From: Anaerolineae bacterium
GTDB lineage: Bacteria; Chloroflexota; Anaerolineae; Promineifilales; Promineifilaceae
Assembly (NCBI GenBank): GCA_030425205.1
Contig: JAUIAP010000057.1
Coordinates: 1-32,298, forward strand
Reading direction: 5' to 3'
Length of the DNA stretch: 32,298 nt
This document shows positions 23,519 through 31,800 of this stretch, piece after piece (position 1 is the stretch's first letter; every line of letters begins with the position of its first letter). A model generated the notes under the pieces. It did not search any database, was not told the DNA's origin, and was given only the letters and a program-made list of their open reading frames with translations. Position numbers and translations under genes: made by a program.

Positions 23519-26158
23519 TTATGGATTCACCACACAAGGCCCATCGCTCGCAGGATCAGGCGCCCAGCATGGCGCACCCGTCTCATTCATGAGGGCTTGG
23601 AGGTTATCCCCTTCTTCGTTCAGAACGGTTTCAACATCTTCGCCATCGAGCACGATGCGGTCAAAGGCATTGCGGAAAATCTGGTTGATTTCACCGCCGC
23701 GATCGCCCAAGCCGACGGGGAGCAGTGCGGGGAGTGCATCAGGGGCGGTCGATTGGGCTTGAACTGCACCGGCCTCAATCTCAACACCGGCGGGCAAATT
23801 GCTTGTGTCCACACCCCCAACGACGGGGAAGAAGCCTAGATTTTCGAGAACCGCTCCTTGCGTCGATGGACGAGTCAGGTATTCAATCAGCGCGGCGCCA
23901 GCGTCTGGGTTTGGTGCATCGGCTGGAATACCGACACCAACAATGACGGGCATAAAGCCACGACCTGCGGGGCCAGCGGGAGCGGGGAATGCGACAAACC
24001 CTTCTGGATCGCTGTTGAATGCGTCGATCAGGCGTGCTGTGTGGTCAAATGCGACCCAAACTTCACCTGCCAAGAGTGGTTCCTGCATGAATTCATAGTT
24101 GATCGACTGTGGATTGACGGCCGGCCAGAGTGTGTCACGCGCCCACGTCATCATCTCAACTGCCGCGTCGCTGCGGAACTCGCTGACCATGCCGCCTGTC
24201 CATGATGGGAACATATATCCTTCAAGGAAGCGGTGGAACAGACCTGCGTGTGGCAAGCCGCATTTTGCGCTGCCCGTCTCATCCATCAGCGTTTGACACC
24301 ATTCGCCAAACTGCTCCCACGTTAGAGCGTTAACGTCTGCGCCATCGGGCAGATAGTCGAGAGCCTCTGCATTGGCACCCATGATGTAGGTCGCCTGCAT
24401 CCATGGGACGTAGTGCAAGAAGTCATCTGTGCCGAGCAAACCTGTATCGATATATGCTTCGGCCAGTTCGCGGTCGTCGAGCAAATCTTCGGCGACATCG
24501 ATCATGTTCATCAACGCCCCTTCACGCGCTAAGGGTGGGAATGAGCCGTGCAGTGCACCGATGACGTCAATTGAACCAGAGCCAGCGAGAACTTGGTCAA
24601 GCAGAGGCCCCTCTTCAGATGCGGTGAAGTCATAGCCACCTTCGTTGAGAATCGCGCGGAATGTTTCTTGCTCTTCAACCGGTGTGAACTGCGTGCTGAA
24701 GAAGCTCGCATCACTCATCACCATGTCATCATCACTCATGTCGTCCGACATCGACATTGCGCCGGCTGGATTGACTTGACAAGGACCGTCGCCGATGGGG
24801 TCTGGCGCCCAGCAGGGTGCGCCCGTTTCGTTCATCAGGGCTTGCAGGTTGTCGCCCTCTTCGGTCATAACCGTTTCAATATCTTCGCCGTCGAGAACGA
24901 TGCGGTCGAAAGCATTGCGGAAAATCTGATTGATTTCACCACCGCGATCACCTAAGCCAACTGGTAGCAGTGCGGGGAGTGCGTCGGGGGCGGTTGCCTG
25001 AGCGTTGACGGCTCCTGCTTCGATTTCTACACCAGCAGGCAGGTTGCTGGTGTCTACGCCATCAACGACAGGGAAGAAGCCAAGCTGTTCGAGAACTGCG
25101 CCCTGTACGTCGGGGCGGGTCAGGAATTCGATCATCTCTGCCCCTGCTTCGGGGTTAGGGGCATCGGCCGGAATACCCAAGCCGACGATGACGGGCATAA
25201 AGCCACGACCAGCGGGGCCAGCGGGGGCGGGAAAGGCGACAAACCCTTCGGGGTCGCTGTTGAATGCATCGATCAGGCGTGCGGTATGATCAAATGCGAC
25301 CAGTACTTCACCCGATTGGAGTGGTTCCTGCATAAATTCATAGTTGATCGACTGCGGGTTGACAGTCGGCCACAGTACGTCACGTGCCCATGCCATCATC
25401 TCCATCGCCTCGCTGCTGCGGAAGTTGCTGACCATGCCGCCCGTGTATGAGGGGAAGAGATAGCCTTCGAGGAAGCGGTGGAATAGACCTGCATGTGGCA
25501 GACCACAGCCTGCGCTGCCCGTCTCGTCCATGATGTTTTGACACCATGCGCCGAACTGTTCCCATGACAGAGCGTTGACATCGGCTCCGTCAGGCAGGTA
25601 TTGCAGCGCATCGGTGCTGGCAGCCATGATATAGGTCGCCTGCATCCATGGAATGTAGTACAGAAAATCATCCGTGCCGAGCAATCCCGTGTCGATGTAT
25701 GCTTGGGCGAGATCGCGGTCACCTGAGAGGTCATCCGCCACGTCTGCCATGTTCATCAACGCGCCTTCACGTGCCAGCGGCGGGAAGGTGCCGTGTAGTG
25801 CGCCAATCACATCAACGGAGCCACTGCCTGCGAGAATTTGGTCGATCATCGGCCCTTCTTCAGCGACCGAGAAGTCATAGCCACCTTCAGCGAGGATGGT
25901 GCGGAACGCTTCTTGCTCCTCAACAGGGCTAAACTGTGTTGACAGGAACGTTGCGTCGCCTATCATCTCGTCATCACCCGTAGCTTCTGGCTCATCGGTT
26001 GGTTCTGGCGCATCTGGTTCATCGGTCGGGTCTGGGGCGGTGGTTGGCTCGGCCACAGAGGTATCTTCGGTGGGTTCGGCCGAATCTGGGGTGCTACATG
26101 CTATGAGAATTAGCATCGTAGCCATTATGATGGACAATAGTTTGACGTAGCGAGACAT
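23519..26158 (-). CDS. Tandem-duplicated sugar-binding lipoprotein of the ABC importer
   Basis: The product is 879 aa, about twice the usual length. It starts with a lipoprotein signal (lipobox LIAC, Cys21), followed by an acidic Pro/Thr/Glu-rich tether to about 67. Two complete binding-protein copies follow, residues 68-464 and 483-879, each 397 aa, aligned without gaps and about 85% identical (61 differences by hand count). A Met/Ser/Asp-rich linker of 18 residues joins them. Each copy carries family traits of CUT1 binding proteins and a C-terminal Cys pair. TAGGAG precedes the ATG. It is the first transporter gene after lacI (70 bp gap). It is lipid-anchored outside the cell and should deliver ligand to the permease pair. 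Confidence 0.95.
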   Translation of the reverse strand: MSRYVKLLSIIMATMLILIACSTPDSAEPTEDTSVAEPTTAPDPTDEPDAPEPTDEPEATGDDEMIGDATFLSTQFSPVEEQEAFRTILAEGGYDFSVAEEGPMIDQILAGSGSVDVIGALHGTFPPLAREGALMNMADVADDLSGDRDLAQAYIDTGLLGTDDFLYYIPWMQATYIMAASTDALQYLPDGADVNALSWEQFGAWCQNIMDETGSAGCGLPHAGLFHRFLEGYLFPSYTGGMVSNFRSSEAMEMMAWARDVLWPTVNPQSINYEFMQEPLQSGEVLVAFDHTARLIDAFNSDPEGFVAFPAPAGPAGRGFMPVIVGLGIPADAPNPEAGAEMIEFLTRPDVQGAVLEQLGFFPVVDGVDTSNLPAGVEIEAGAVNAQATAPDALPALLPVGLGDRGGEINQIFRNAFDRIVLDGEDIETVMTEEGDNLQALMNETGAPCWAPDPIGDGPCQVNPAGAMSMSDDMSDDDMVMSDASFFSTQFTPVEEQETFRAILNEGGYDFTASEEGPLLDQVLAGSGSIDVIGALHGSFPPLAREGALMNMIDVAEDLLDDRELAEAYIDTGLLGTDDFLHYVPWMQATYIMGANAEALDYLPDGADVNALTWEQFGEWCQTLMDETGSAKCGLPHAGLFHRFLEGYMFPSWTGGMVSEFRSDAAVEMMTWARDTLWPAVNPQSINYEFMQEPLLAGEVWVAFDHTARLIDAFNSDPEGFVAFPAPAGPAGRGFMPVIVGVGIPADAPNPDAGAALIEYLTRPSTQGAVLENLGFFPVVGGVDTSNLPAGVEIEAGAVQAQSTAPDALPALLPVGLGDRGGEINQIFRNAFDRIVLDGEDVETVLNEEGDNLQALMNETGAPCWAPDPASDGPCVVNP
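23522..24712 (-). repeat. Binding-protein domain copy B (in-frame tandem repeat)
   Basis: This encodes residues 483-879. It repeats the copy at 24767-25957 with an offset of 1245 bp and no length change. Long identical protein runs, such as those around FDHTARLIDAFNSD and GLGDRGGEINQ, contrast with scattered differences in between. Confidence 0.93.
24767..25957 (-). repeat. Binding-protein domain copy A (in-frame tandem repeat)
   Basis: This encodes residues 68-464 and directly follows the acidic tether. It aligns with copy B over all 397 residues. Neither copy contains the TCGGCCGA palindrome; the only copy in this gene lies in the signal/tether region (26076). Confidence 0.93.
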
Positions 26159-26228
26159 TTGCTTCTCCTATGAGGGGGAACGAGTAGGGCTTGGAATTAG
26201 ACAGTCATGCCCTGCTCTGACCCCTGTT

Positions 26229-27242
26229 TCATTTTGGCCGACCCGTCGATTGCCTCACGACGAGCTGCGGCTCATAGATCGTTTGCGGGTCGGCAAGTTC
26301 CTTCCCGTTGATAACAGCGTGTAATTTTTCGCAGAGGGCCATCCCCATTTCGTAGGCAGGTTGGTGCAAAGTTGTGAGTGGGGGATTGGCGTATTCAGCC
26401 AGTGGAATGTCGTCAAATCCAGTGATGCTGACATCACGGCCGACGGTAAGACCGAGCTCTTGGGCTGCGCTGATGGCACCGAGTGCAAGCATGTCATTGA
26501 CGGCGACGATGGCGGTGGGGGGATTATCCATGCTCAAGAGCTGATGTCCGCAAATGCGGCCAGAGCGTTGACGGAAGTTGCCATGAATGAGGAGATCGGA
26601 ATCGGCCGATAATCCCCAAGCCGCCAACCCATCCAAATACCCCTGCACGCGCTGATTTGACTTCATCAAGTGGGTCGGTTCGGCAATGCAGGCGATGCGT
26701 GTATGACCGAGTTCGACAAGGTGATCGATCAGCTTGCGGATGCTTTGTGTGCCATTTTCGTCGATCAGTGGAAAGTCGTTGTCCATTGCAGTTCGGCCGA
26801 AGGCAACAAATGGCACATCGTGTTCCTGCAAAAGCGCAATCCGCTCATCTCCCTCTTCCAAACGTACCAAGATGAATCCATCCACGCGCCGACTTCGAAT
26901 ATATTTGAGGTAAAGCTCTTGTTGAGTGACTGTCGCGGGGGTAGTGACATTTAACTCCAACCCATAGAGCGCACACTGTTCGATAATGCCTGAAAATAGC
27001 TCGCTGAAAAAGGGATCCGAGAAGCGCAAATTTTCGTTGGGTAAAATCAGGCCGATTGCGTCAGCGCGTTGTGTTTTGAGGCGGCGTGCATTGAGGTTGG
27101 GTGTGTAGCCAAGCTGATCCGCAACGCTTTGGATCGCGTCTCTTGTCTCGGCCGCAACATCGTCAAACCCGTTTAATGCGCGGGAGACGGTCGTTACGGA
27201 AAGGCCAGCTTCTTTGGCGACATCGCGTAGGGTTACTTTCAT
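26229..27242 (-). CDS. LacI family transcriptional repressor of the sugar operon
   Basis: The product is 337 aa. The N-terminal helix-turn-helix reads TLRDVAKEAGLSVTTVSRALNG, then a hinge helix (NARRLKTQ), and a periplasmic-binding-protein-like effector domain fills the rest (ADAIGLILPNENLRFSDPF onward). GAGAAGAGA stands before the ATG. It is the first gene of the leftward operon, followed after 70 bp by the binding-protein gene with no separate operator there. Two perfect operators upstream (27267-27284 and 27300-27317) fit autorepression and control of both divergent units. The inducer is likely the transported sugar or a breakdown product. Full length. Confidence 0.95.
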   Translation of the reverse strand: MKVTLRDVAKEAGLSVTTVSRALNGFDDVAAETRDAIQSVADQLGYTPNLNARRLKTQRADAIGLILPNENLRFSDPFFSELFSGIIEQCALYGLELNVTTPATVTQQELYLKYIRSRRVDGFILVRLEEGDERIALLQEHDVPFVAFGRTAMDNDFPLIDENGTQSIRKLIDHLVELGHTRIACIAEPTHLMKSNQRVQGYLDGLAAWGLSADSDLLIHGNFRQRSGRICGHQLLSMDNPPTAIVAVNDMLALGAISAAQELGLTVGRDVSITGFDDIPLAEYANPPLTTLHQPAYEMGMALCEKLHAVINGKELADPQTIYEPQLVVRQSTGRPK

Positions 27243-27266
27243 TTCTCTTCTCAGTGCAAAGTCATT

Positions 27267-27284
27267 ATCCGAAACGTTTCGGAT
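27267..27284. promoter_or_regulatory. LacI-type operator O1
   Basis: This is a perfect 18-bp palindrome, ATCCGAAACGTTTCGGAT, with the central CG typical of LacI-family sites. It lies just downstream of the predicted lacI transcription start (about +4 to +21). Its centre is 33 bp from O2, close to three helical turns, so cooperative binding is possible. Confidence 0.92.
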
Positions 27285-27293
27285 GATGATGCA

Positions 27294-27322
27294 AGTTTAA
27301 TCCGAAACGTTTCGGATGTCAA
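27294..27322 (-). promoter_or_regulatory. lacI / sugar operon promoter
   Basis: On the minus strand a perfect TTGACA (27317-27322) is followed after exactly 17 bp by TAAACT (27294-27299, 4 of 6 matches). O2 occupies the spacer and O1 follows the start site. Confidence 0.75.
27300..27317. promoter_or_regulatory. LacI-type operator O2
   Basis: This is an identical 18-bp palindrome to O1. It fills the spacer between the predicted -35 and -10 boxes of the lacI promoter, so bound repressor would block polymerase directly. Confidence 0.92.
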
Positions 27323-27351
27323 GAAATTTCGTCAACGACCTGAGCAGACCA

Positions 27352-27360
27352 TGTTATACT
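27352..27360 (+). promoter_or_regulatory. Extended -10 promoter for the divergent glycosidase gene
   Basis: TGTTATACT matches the extended -10 pattern TGnTATAAT with one difference. The -35 region is poor, as allowed for such promoters. The operators lie about 35-85 bp upstream, a position from which LacI could repress by looping or exclusion. Confidence 0.55.
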
Positions 27361-27398
27361 GCGTTAAAATTTAGCAGTGAACCGCCTAATTAATAGAG

Positions 27399-28469
27399 AT
27401 GTGTACGATGCAGCGACTTTTGCAGACTGAAAACAACTTGAACCTTTACAACGCTGGCCTCCCGCGCTTTCCGCGAAACTTCACACGGGATAGCGTCATC
27501 TCTGCGCTCTTGGCTGAGGACGCGGAAATGATGCGCGATCAGCTTATTTTTTGTGCGCAAAAGATGGGGAAGCGTAACGACCCGCTGACGGGGGAGGAGG
27601 TCGGCAAGGTGCATCACGAATGGCCGGGCTATCCGCTGCGGGAGCGCATGACGACGTACAATGCGTGTGATGGGTCGGCGTTCTTTTTGATCGGGCTGGA
27701 ATGGCTGGTGGCGCGAACGGGGGATCGGGAACTGTTGCGCCGCTTTGACATAGAGATTCAGGCTGCCGCTGGGTATATTCAGGCGCATCTCAATGAACAG
27801 CACCTTTTTATGGAAAGCCCTGAATTTTGCGGCGCGGATCGCTATGCGCTCAAGGTGACGTATTGGAAGGATTCGGTAATCTTGGATCGGCCGAATGGCG
27901 AACCCGCATGGCCGGCCGTTTTCACACTCGCACACATCCAAAATTTGTGTGGGCTGCGCTGTGCGGCGAAGCTGTTGGATTCGGCCGATTTCCGCACCAC
28001 CGCCGACCAAATGCACGCCGCGCTCGATCTGCTTTGGGATGCCCGACTCGGCACGTTCTACACCGCGATTGACGCGGATGGCGCAATTTCGGCCGTCACA
28101 TCGGACGCGCTGCACGCGCTGTTTTATTTGGAGGTTGGGGATTTATCGGCCGAAAAAATCGCCTCCATCGAACGCACCTCCGAACAACTCGAAACGAGCG
28201 TCGGCTATCTCGTCATGACCCCTGAAAACGCGCCGCGCATGAATCGCGCCTATCATGGCGCAACCGTCTGGCCTTTTGAACAAGCGATGATCGATGTCGG
28301 CGCGGGCAAGTTTGGGTTAGCGCGTGTGCAGCGCGTTTGTCGGCGCGTCTTGCGTGCGGTGGACGTGGGTGATCCAGAAGCGGTTGAGATACAAATTATC
28401 AAAAACAGTCCGCTTTCTTGTGACCCTCAGCTTTGGACGATTGCCGCCAAGCATTATTTTGCCCGTTGA
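27399..28469 (+). CDS. (alpha/alpha)6-barrel glycoside hydrolase, GH63 / debranching-enzyme-like
   Basis: The product is 356 aa from ATG 27399, or 353 aa from ATG 27408 (MQRLLQTENNL), which is better spaced from the TAGAG at 27394-27398. Traits: NAGLPRFPRNFTRDSVISALL near the start, similar to the RD motif of debranching and GH63-like barrels; VHHEWPGYPLR; a Trp/Pro-rich middle; ATVWPFEQAMI; and an end SCDPQLWTIAAKHYF, like the CPQAW motif of these families. No signal peptide, so cytoplasmic. Mannosyl- and glucosylglycerate hydrolases of thermophiles are GH63 enzymes, which would match the GH38 and GH13_18 genes under the same repressor. I cannot decide between GH63 and a GDE-type family from sequence reading alone. 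Confidence 0.75.
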   Translation: MCTMQRLLQTENNLNLYNAGLPRFPRNFTRDSVISALLAEDAEMMRDQLIFCAQKMGKRNDPLTGEEVGKVHHEWPGYPLRERMTTYNACDGSAFFLIGLEWLVARTGDRELLRRFDIEIQAAAGYIQAHLNEQHLFMESPEFCGADRYALKVTYWKDSVILDRPNGEPAWPAVFTLAHIQNLCGLRCAAKLLDSADFRTTADQMHAALDLLWDARLGTFYTAIDADGAISAVTSDALHALFYLEVGDLSAEKIASIERTSEQLETSVGYLVMTPENAPRMNRAYHGATVWPFEQAMIDVGAGKFGLARVQRVCRRVLRAVDVGDPEAVEIQIIKNSPLSCDPQLWTIAAKHYFAR

Positions 28470-28820
28470 GATTTCTGCTTACCCTGACCAACGCGGAAGT
28501 GAAGCACTCCCCCAATAGCCTCAGCATTGAACGCCATTTAAACATAAGCACTTTATTGTTTCCCTCCTTAACACATTTTTCACGATAGGGCTACCTCGTG
28601 TTATAGTACTAATTACTTATTTAGTCGCGCTCGAAATAGGTCGTATTTTACAATCAATAGACTTAAGGCTTTCTAGAATCTAGTGAGTTTTCTGTTCAGG
28701 GCTATGTTTGTCGTAAAATCTAAACAGCGTTTGCGTGTTTGTTAGAGAAAATGCCCCGATCTATCTTTCAATAAAGAAGCTGTTGATTATCTATTGTCGG
28801 GTTGTGTATGAGGAAGGATC
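28470..28820. other. Intergenic region, AT-rich, with promoter of the next gene
   Basis: This 351-bp gap is visibly richer in A and T than its surroundings and holds no TCGGCCGA copy. A short imperfect hairpin (GGAAGTG...CACTCC, 28495-28510) follows the glycosidase stop. A promoter lies at 28579-28607, leaving a leader of about 200 nt. I see no RNA gene or open frame that I can support. Confidence 0.6.
28579..28607 (+). promoter_or_regulatory. Candidate promoter for the DUF11 surface protein gene
   Basis: TTCACG (4 of 6 to TTGACA) is followed after 17 bp by TATAGT (5 of 6), with TG one base before it (extended -10). The predicted start near 28614 leaves a leader of about 200 nt before the ATG. 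Confidence 0.5.
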
Positions 28821-31800
28821 ATGAATTATAAGTACGTGCGGTTTAACAAATTTTTTCGCATAGCGAGTGTTGTTCTGTTGTTGTTGCAGAACTTATTGAC
28901 TGCCAGTGGGCTATCGGCGGCATATGATGGATCGGCCGATTTGCCACCCACCGTTGCCGAACAACTCACTGCCGCAATGCAAGCCGCCTCAGAATCGGCC
29001 GCCCCCGTCGCGCAATCGGCCGAATCGCCTAGTGATCCAGTCCCGCCACTTGAATCATTGCTGCCCGCACTTTCACCCATTGAAAACGCGCGGTCGAGCA
29101 TCATGGCTGCCCCTGCCGCCTGTACACCACGCGGCGCGTTGCAAGCGAAGTTGACGCTGCCCGACTATGTGATCAGTGCAGGCAACCAATTTGCACCTAC
29201 ACCGGGTGACAGCTACCACTATCGCATTCGCAACAACGGCACGGTCACGACGACGGAAGTTAGCTTTCGCGTCACGCCAAGTGCGGGCTTTTCACTAACC
29301 GCCGCCGAAAACATCACCAGCACCGTAGACGGTGGGTTGACCGCATCAATTGTAGACAACGGCAACGGCACGTTTGACATTGTCTTGCAAGGGGGTAGCC
29401 CACTAGATGCGCTCGGTCCCGGCGAACAGATCGAGTTCGACTTTACACTTGTGACAGATAGCACGGTCGCCTCAGGCCAACCCCTCAAGGTTGATATATT
29501 GAGCGGGACGCCAACGCCAACCTCCTGCAAAAGTGTGACTGAAAATGTTCCCGTCGGGCGAGGTAATTTGATTGTGCAGAAAACGCCAGCTATTCAGGAA
29601 GGCGACTATGGCGACACAATTACATGGACCGTTTCGGTAGGTAACTCTGGATTGGGCGAAGTTTATAATACTGTCTTGACCGACACGATTGGCGTTGGCT
29701 ACATCCCCAGCCTGCCGACCTTTGCCCCTATCCCCGTGCTGGCACCAAATGAAACAATTGAATACACGGTGGCAGGGCAGATCAATTCTTGTACTGATTT
29801 GACCAACGCAATCGCTGCTGCATGGTCTGTTGGCAATGAAGATGGCACTGGCACAAGTGCAAATCCTGTACAGGATTTTGCCGACGTGATCTATCAACTG
29901 AATGATCCAATCATCAACATAACGGTGGGCGATCTGCCCGTTTCGGGCTATTGTGGTTCGCTGATCGGCGCGAACTTGCGGATCACGGTGACCAACACGG
30001 GTGGCCCCGCCCGCGATCTTGCGCTCAACATCAGCGGCATCGAAAATGCCAATGTCAGCTTTTTATCATCGGCCGATTGGAGCGGCACATTCCCCAATCT
30101 AACCTACACAGGCGACGCACTTGATACAGATGAATCGGTCGTCCTCTATCTTGAAATCAACGGCAACGGCACAATTTGCAGCGAAATCAATGCAAACTTC
30201 ACCGTCACGCCTACCTATAGTGACGCATGTCGACTGGGAACAAGCACGACGCCTGTGTTGGACGTTAGCAGTCCACTCGGCGAGGATGCGCCCAGTATTA
30301 ATCTGTCGAAAGTTGGCCCAGAAGAGGCGCAACCTGGTGACATTGTTGAATATGTGGTGACGGTTTCGGCCGAAAATATCGACAACTCAAACGGCATCAT
30401 CCTCACTGACACCGTCCCAGCCTCCCTTATCAACGTGTCTGCCTTAGCATCGGGCGGAACCGTCACGGTCACCGGCAACATCGTCGAATGGACAACTGAC
30501 AACAGCTCGGCGACCGTTAACGAGACGATCACCATTCAGGCAGAAGTTCCGACAACTGAGAGCTGCGGCGCGGGTGGCTCGCTGATCAATCGTGTCGTCG
30601 CCACCGTTCCAACCGTTTGCCTCGACTGCTTAGTGCAGGATACGGCCGAGTCGATCACGTACATCATTGATCCACTCGGCGACAACAGCTTTGATGTGAC
30701 GATTGACGAAATCGAGTTGTGCAGTTTGGATAGCGGCGATCAGCAGATCAGTGCAAGTGCAGTCATCAGCAACGGCATCGACTTTAACGGCTCTTACTAT
30801 CGTAATAATTTAGGTGCCGATCAATTTTCGGGCGGCAACGCACTGGACGTTGTTCCCGGCTCCGTCAGCGTATTCATCAACGACATTAACCGCACGGAAG
30901 ATGTCAGCGTGACGCTCGCCCCTGAATTTGAAGTCGATTTTTCCCCGCTCAACCTCACAGTGCCAGCGGGCACGGAAACGAAGATCGCGATTAATTTTGC
31001 GGTAACGGGGGACGACGATTTACTTTCCAGTGCGTCATTGCAGAACATGTACTATCTGTTTTCTGAAATGGTGATCAATGGATCATCGGCCGAATCTTGC
31101 GGCGGCGGGTTTACTGCATATAGTGGCGATTTCATCACGCTCTTCCGCGGTGATCTCAATATATCCCACAACCCCAGCACAATTCTCTCTTGCCAAGAAA
31201 ACACGATTGAATTGACGGTCGATTCAGCTACTGTGCGCGGTGTGACCAATCAGCTTGTCATCACGCACACCGCTGCCATCGGCGACATCATTACCCCGAC
31301 AGCGGCAACCTTTAGCGGGAGTCTGAGCGGTCTTTCGATCGGTGTGGGTGTGAACGATGTACAGTTGACACAAAACGGGCCAGAGAGCGTCTTCACATTC
31401 CCTGCCAATTTTGATCCTGACGGTGCCGGAACCATACGCTTTCCTCTCTATCGCCCCTGTGGGATTACGGATGTGCTCAATGCAACGCTTGAGTTTGGTT
31501 CGAGTTGTAGCGCTGTCTCTACAAAGAGCGATGAGGCAGGGGGTACAACGCAGACCTCAAACGTCGTCCTGTTTGCCTCGCCGACGCAATATACAATTGC
31601 CAATCGAGATGCGGCGTGGCGGTTCAACATCAAGAATGTCGGCACAGCTCCTGCCAGCGAAATCAACATCACTGACGAGTTGCCCGCTGGATATCAGTTC
31701 AAAGATGTGATCATCACGACGCAAACGCCGGGTCTTGCGCCATTTCTCTCGACCATCTCCACATCGACGGCGATGAGTGGCGGTATAGAAACGCTGTATA

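Larger units (their letters stand above)
636..31093. repeat. Iterated palindrome TCGGCCGA (46 exact copies, all flanked by A or T)
   Basis: First-base positions read by eye: 636, 678, 851, 1146, 1182, 1401, 1443, 3339, 3495, 4053, 5667, 6802, 7303, 7979, 8865, 8960, 9422, 10840, 12046, 12169, 13626, 14436, 14715, 14982, 16736, 16862, 17294, 17691, 18031, 19169, 19721, 19804, 20081, 20732, 22033, 26076, 26602, 26793, 27887, 27981, 28146, 28932, 29016, 30069, 30366, 31086. About 0.5 copies are expected for an 8-mer in random sequence of this length. Every copy has A or T on both sides, so the unit is really the 10-mer W-TCGGCCGA-W. Versions with another outer base occur only about 15 times in total over six possible variants. 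Confidence 0.95.

Noticed and set aside
27390..28115. Open frame of 241 codons on the minus strand within the glycosidase gene
   Set aside because: It is antisense to a well-supported glycosidase, rich in Arg and Pro, with no domain or ribosome site.
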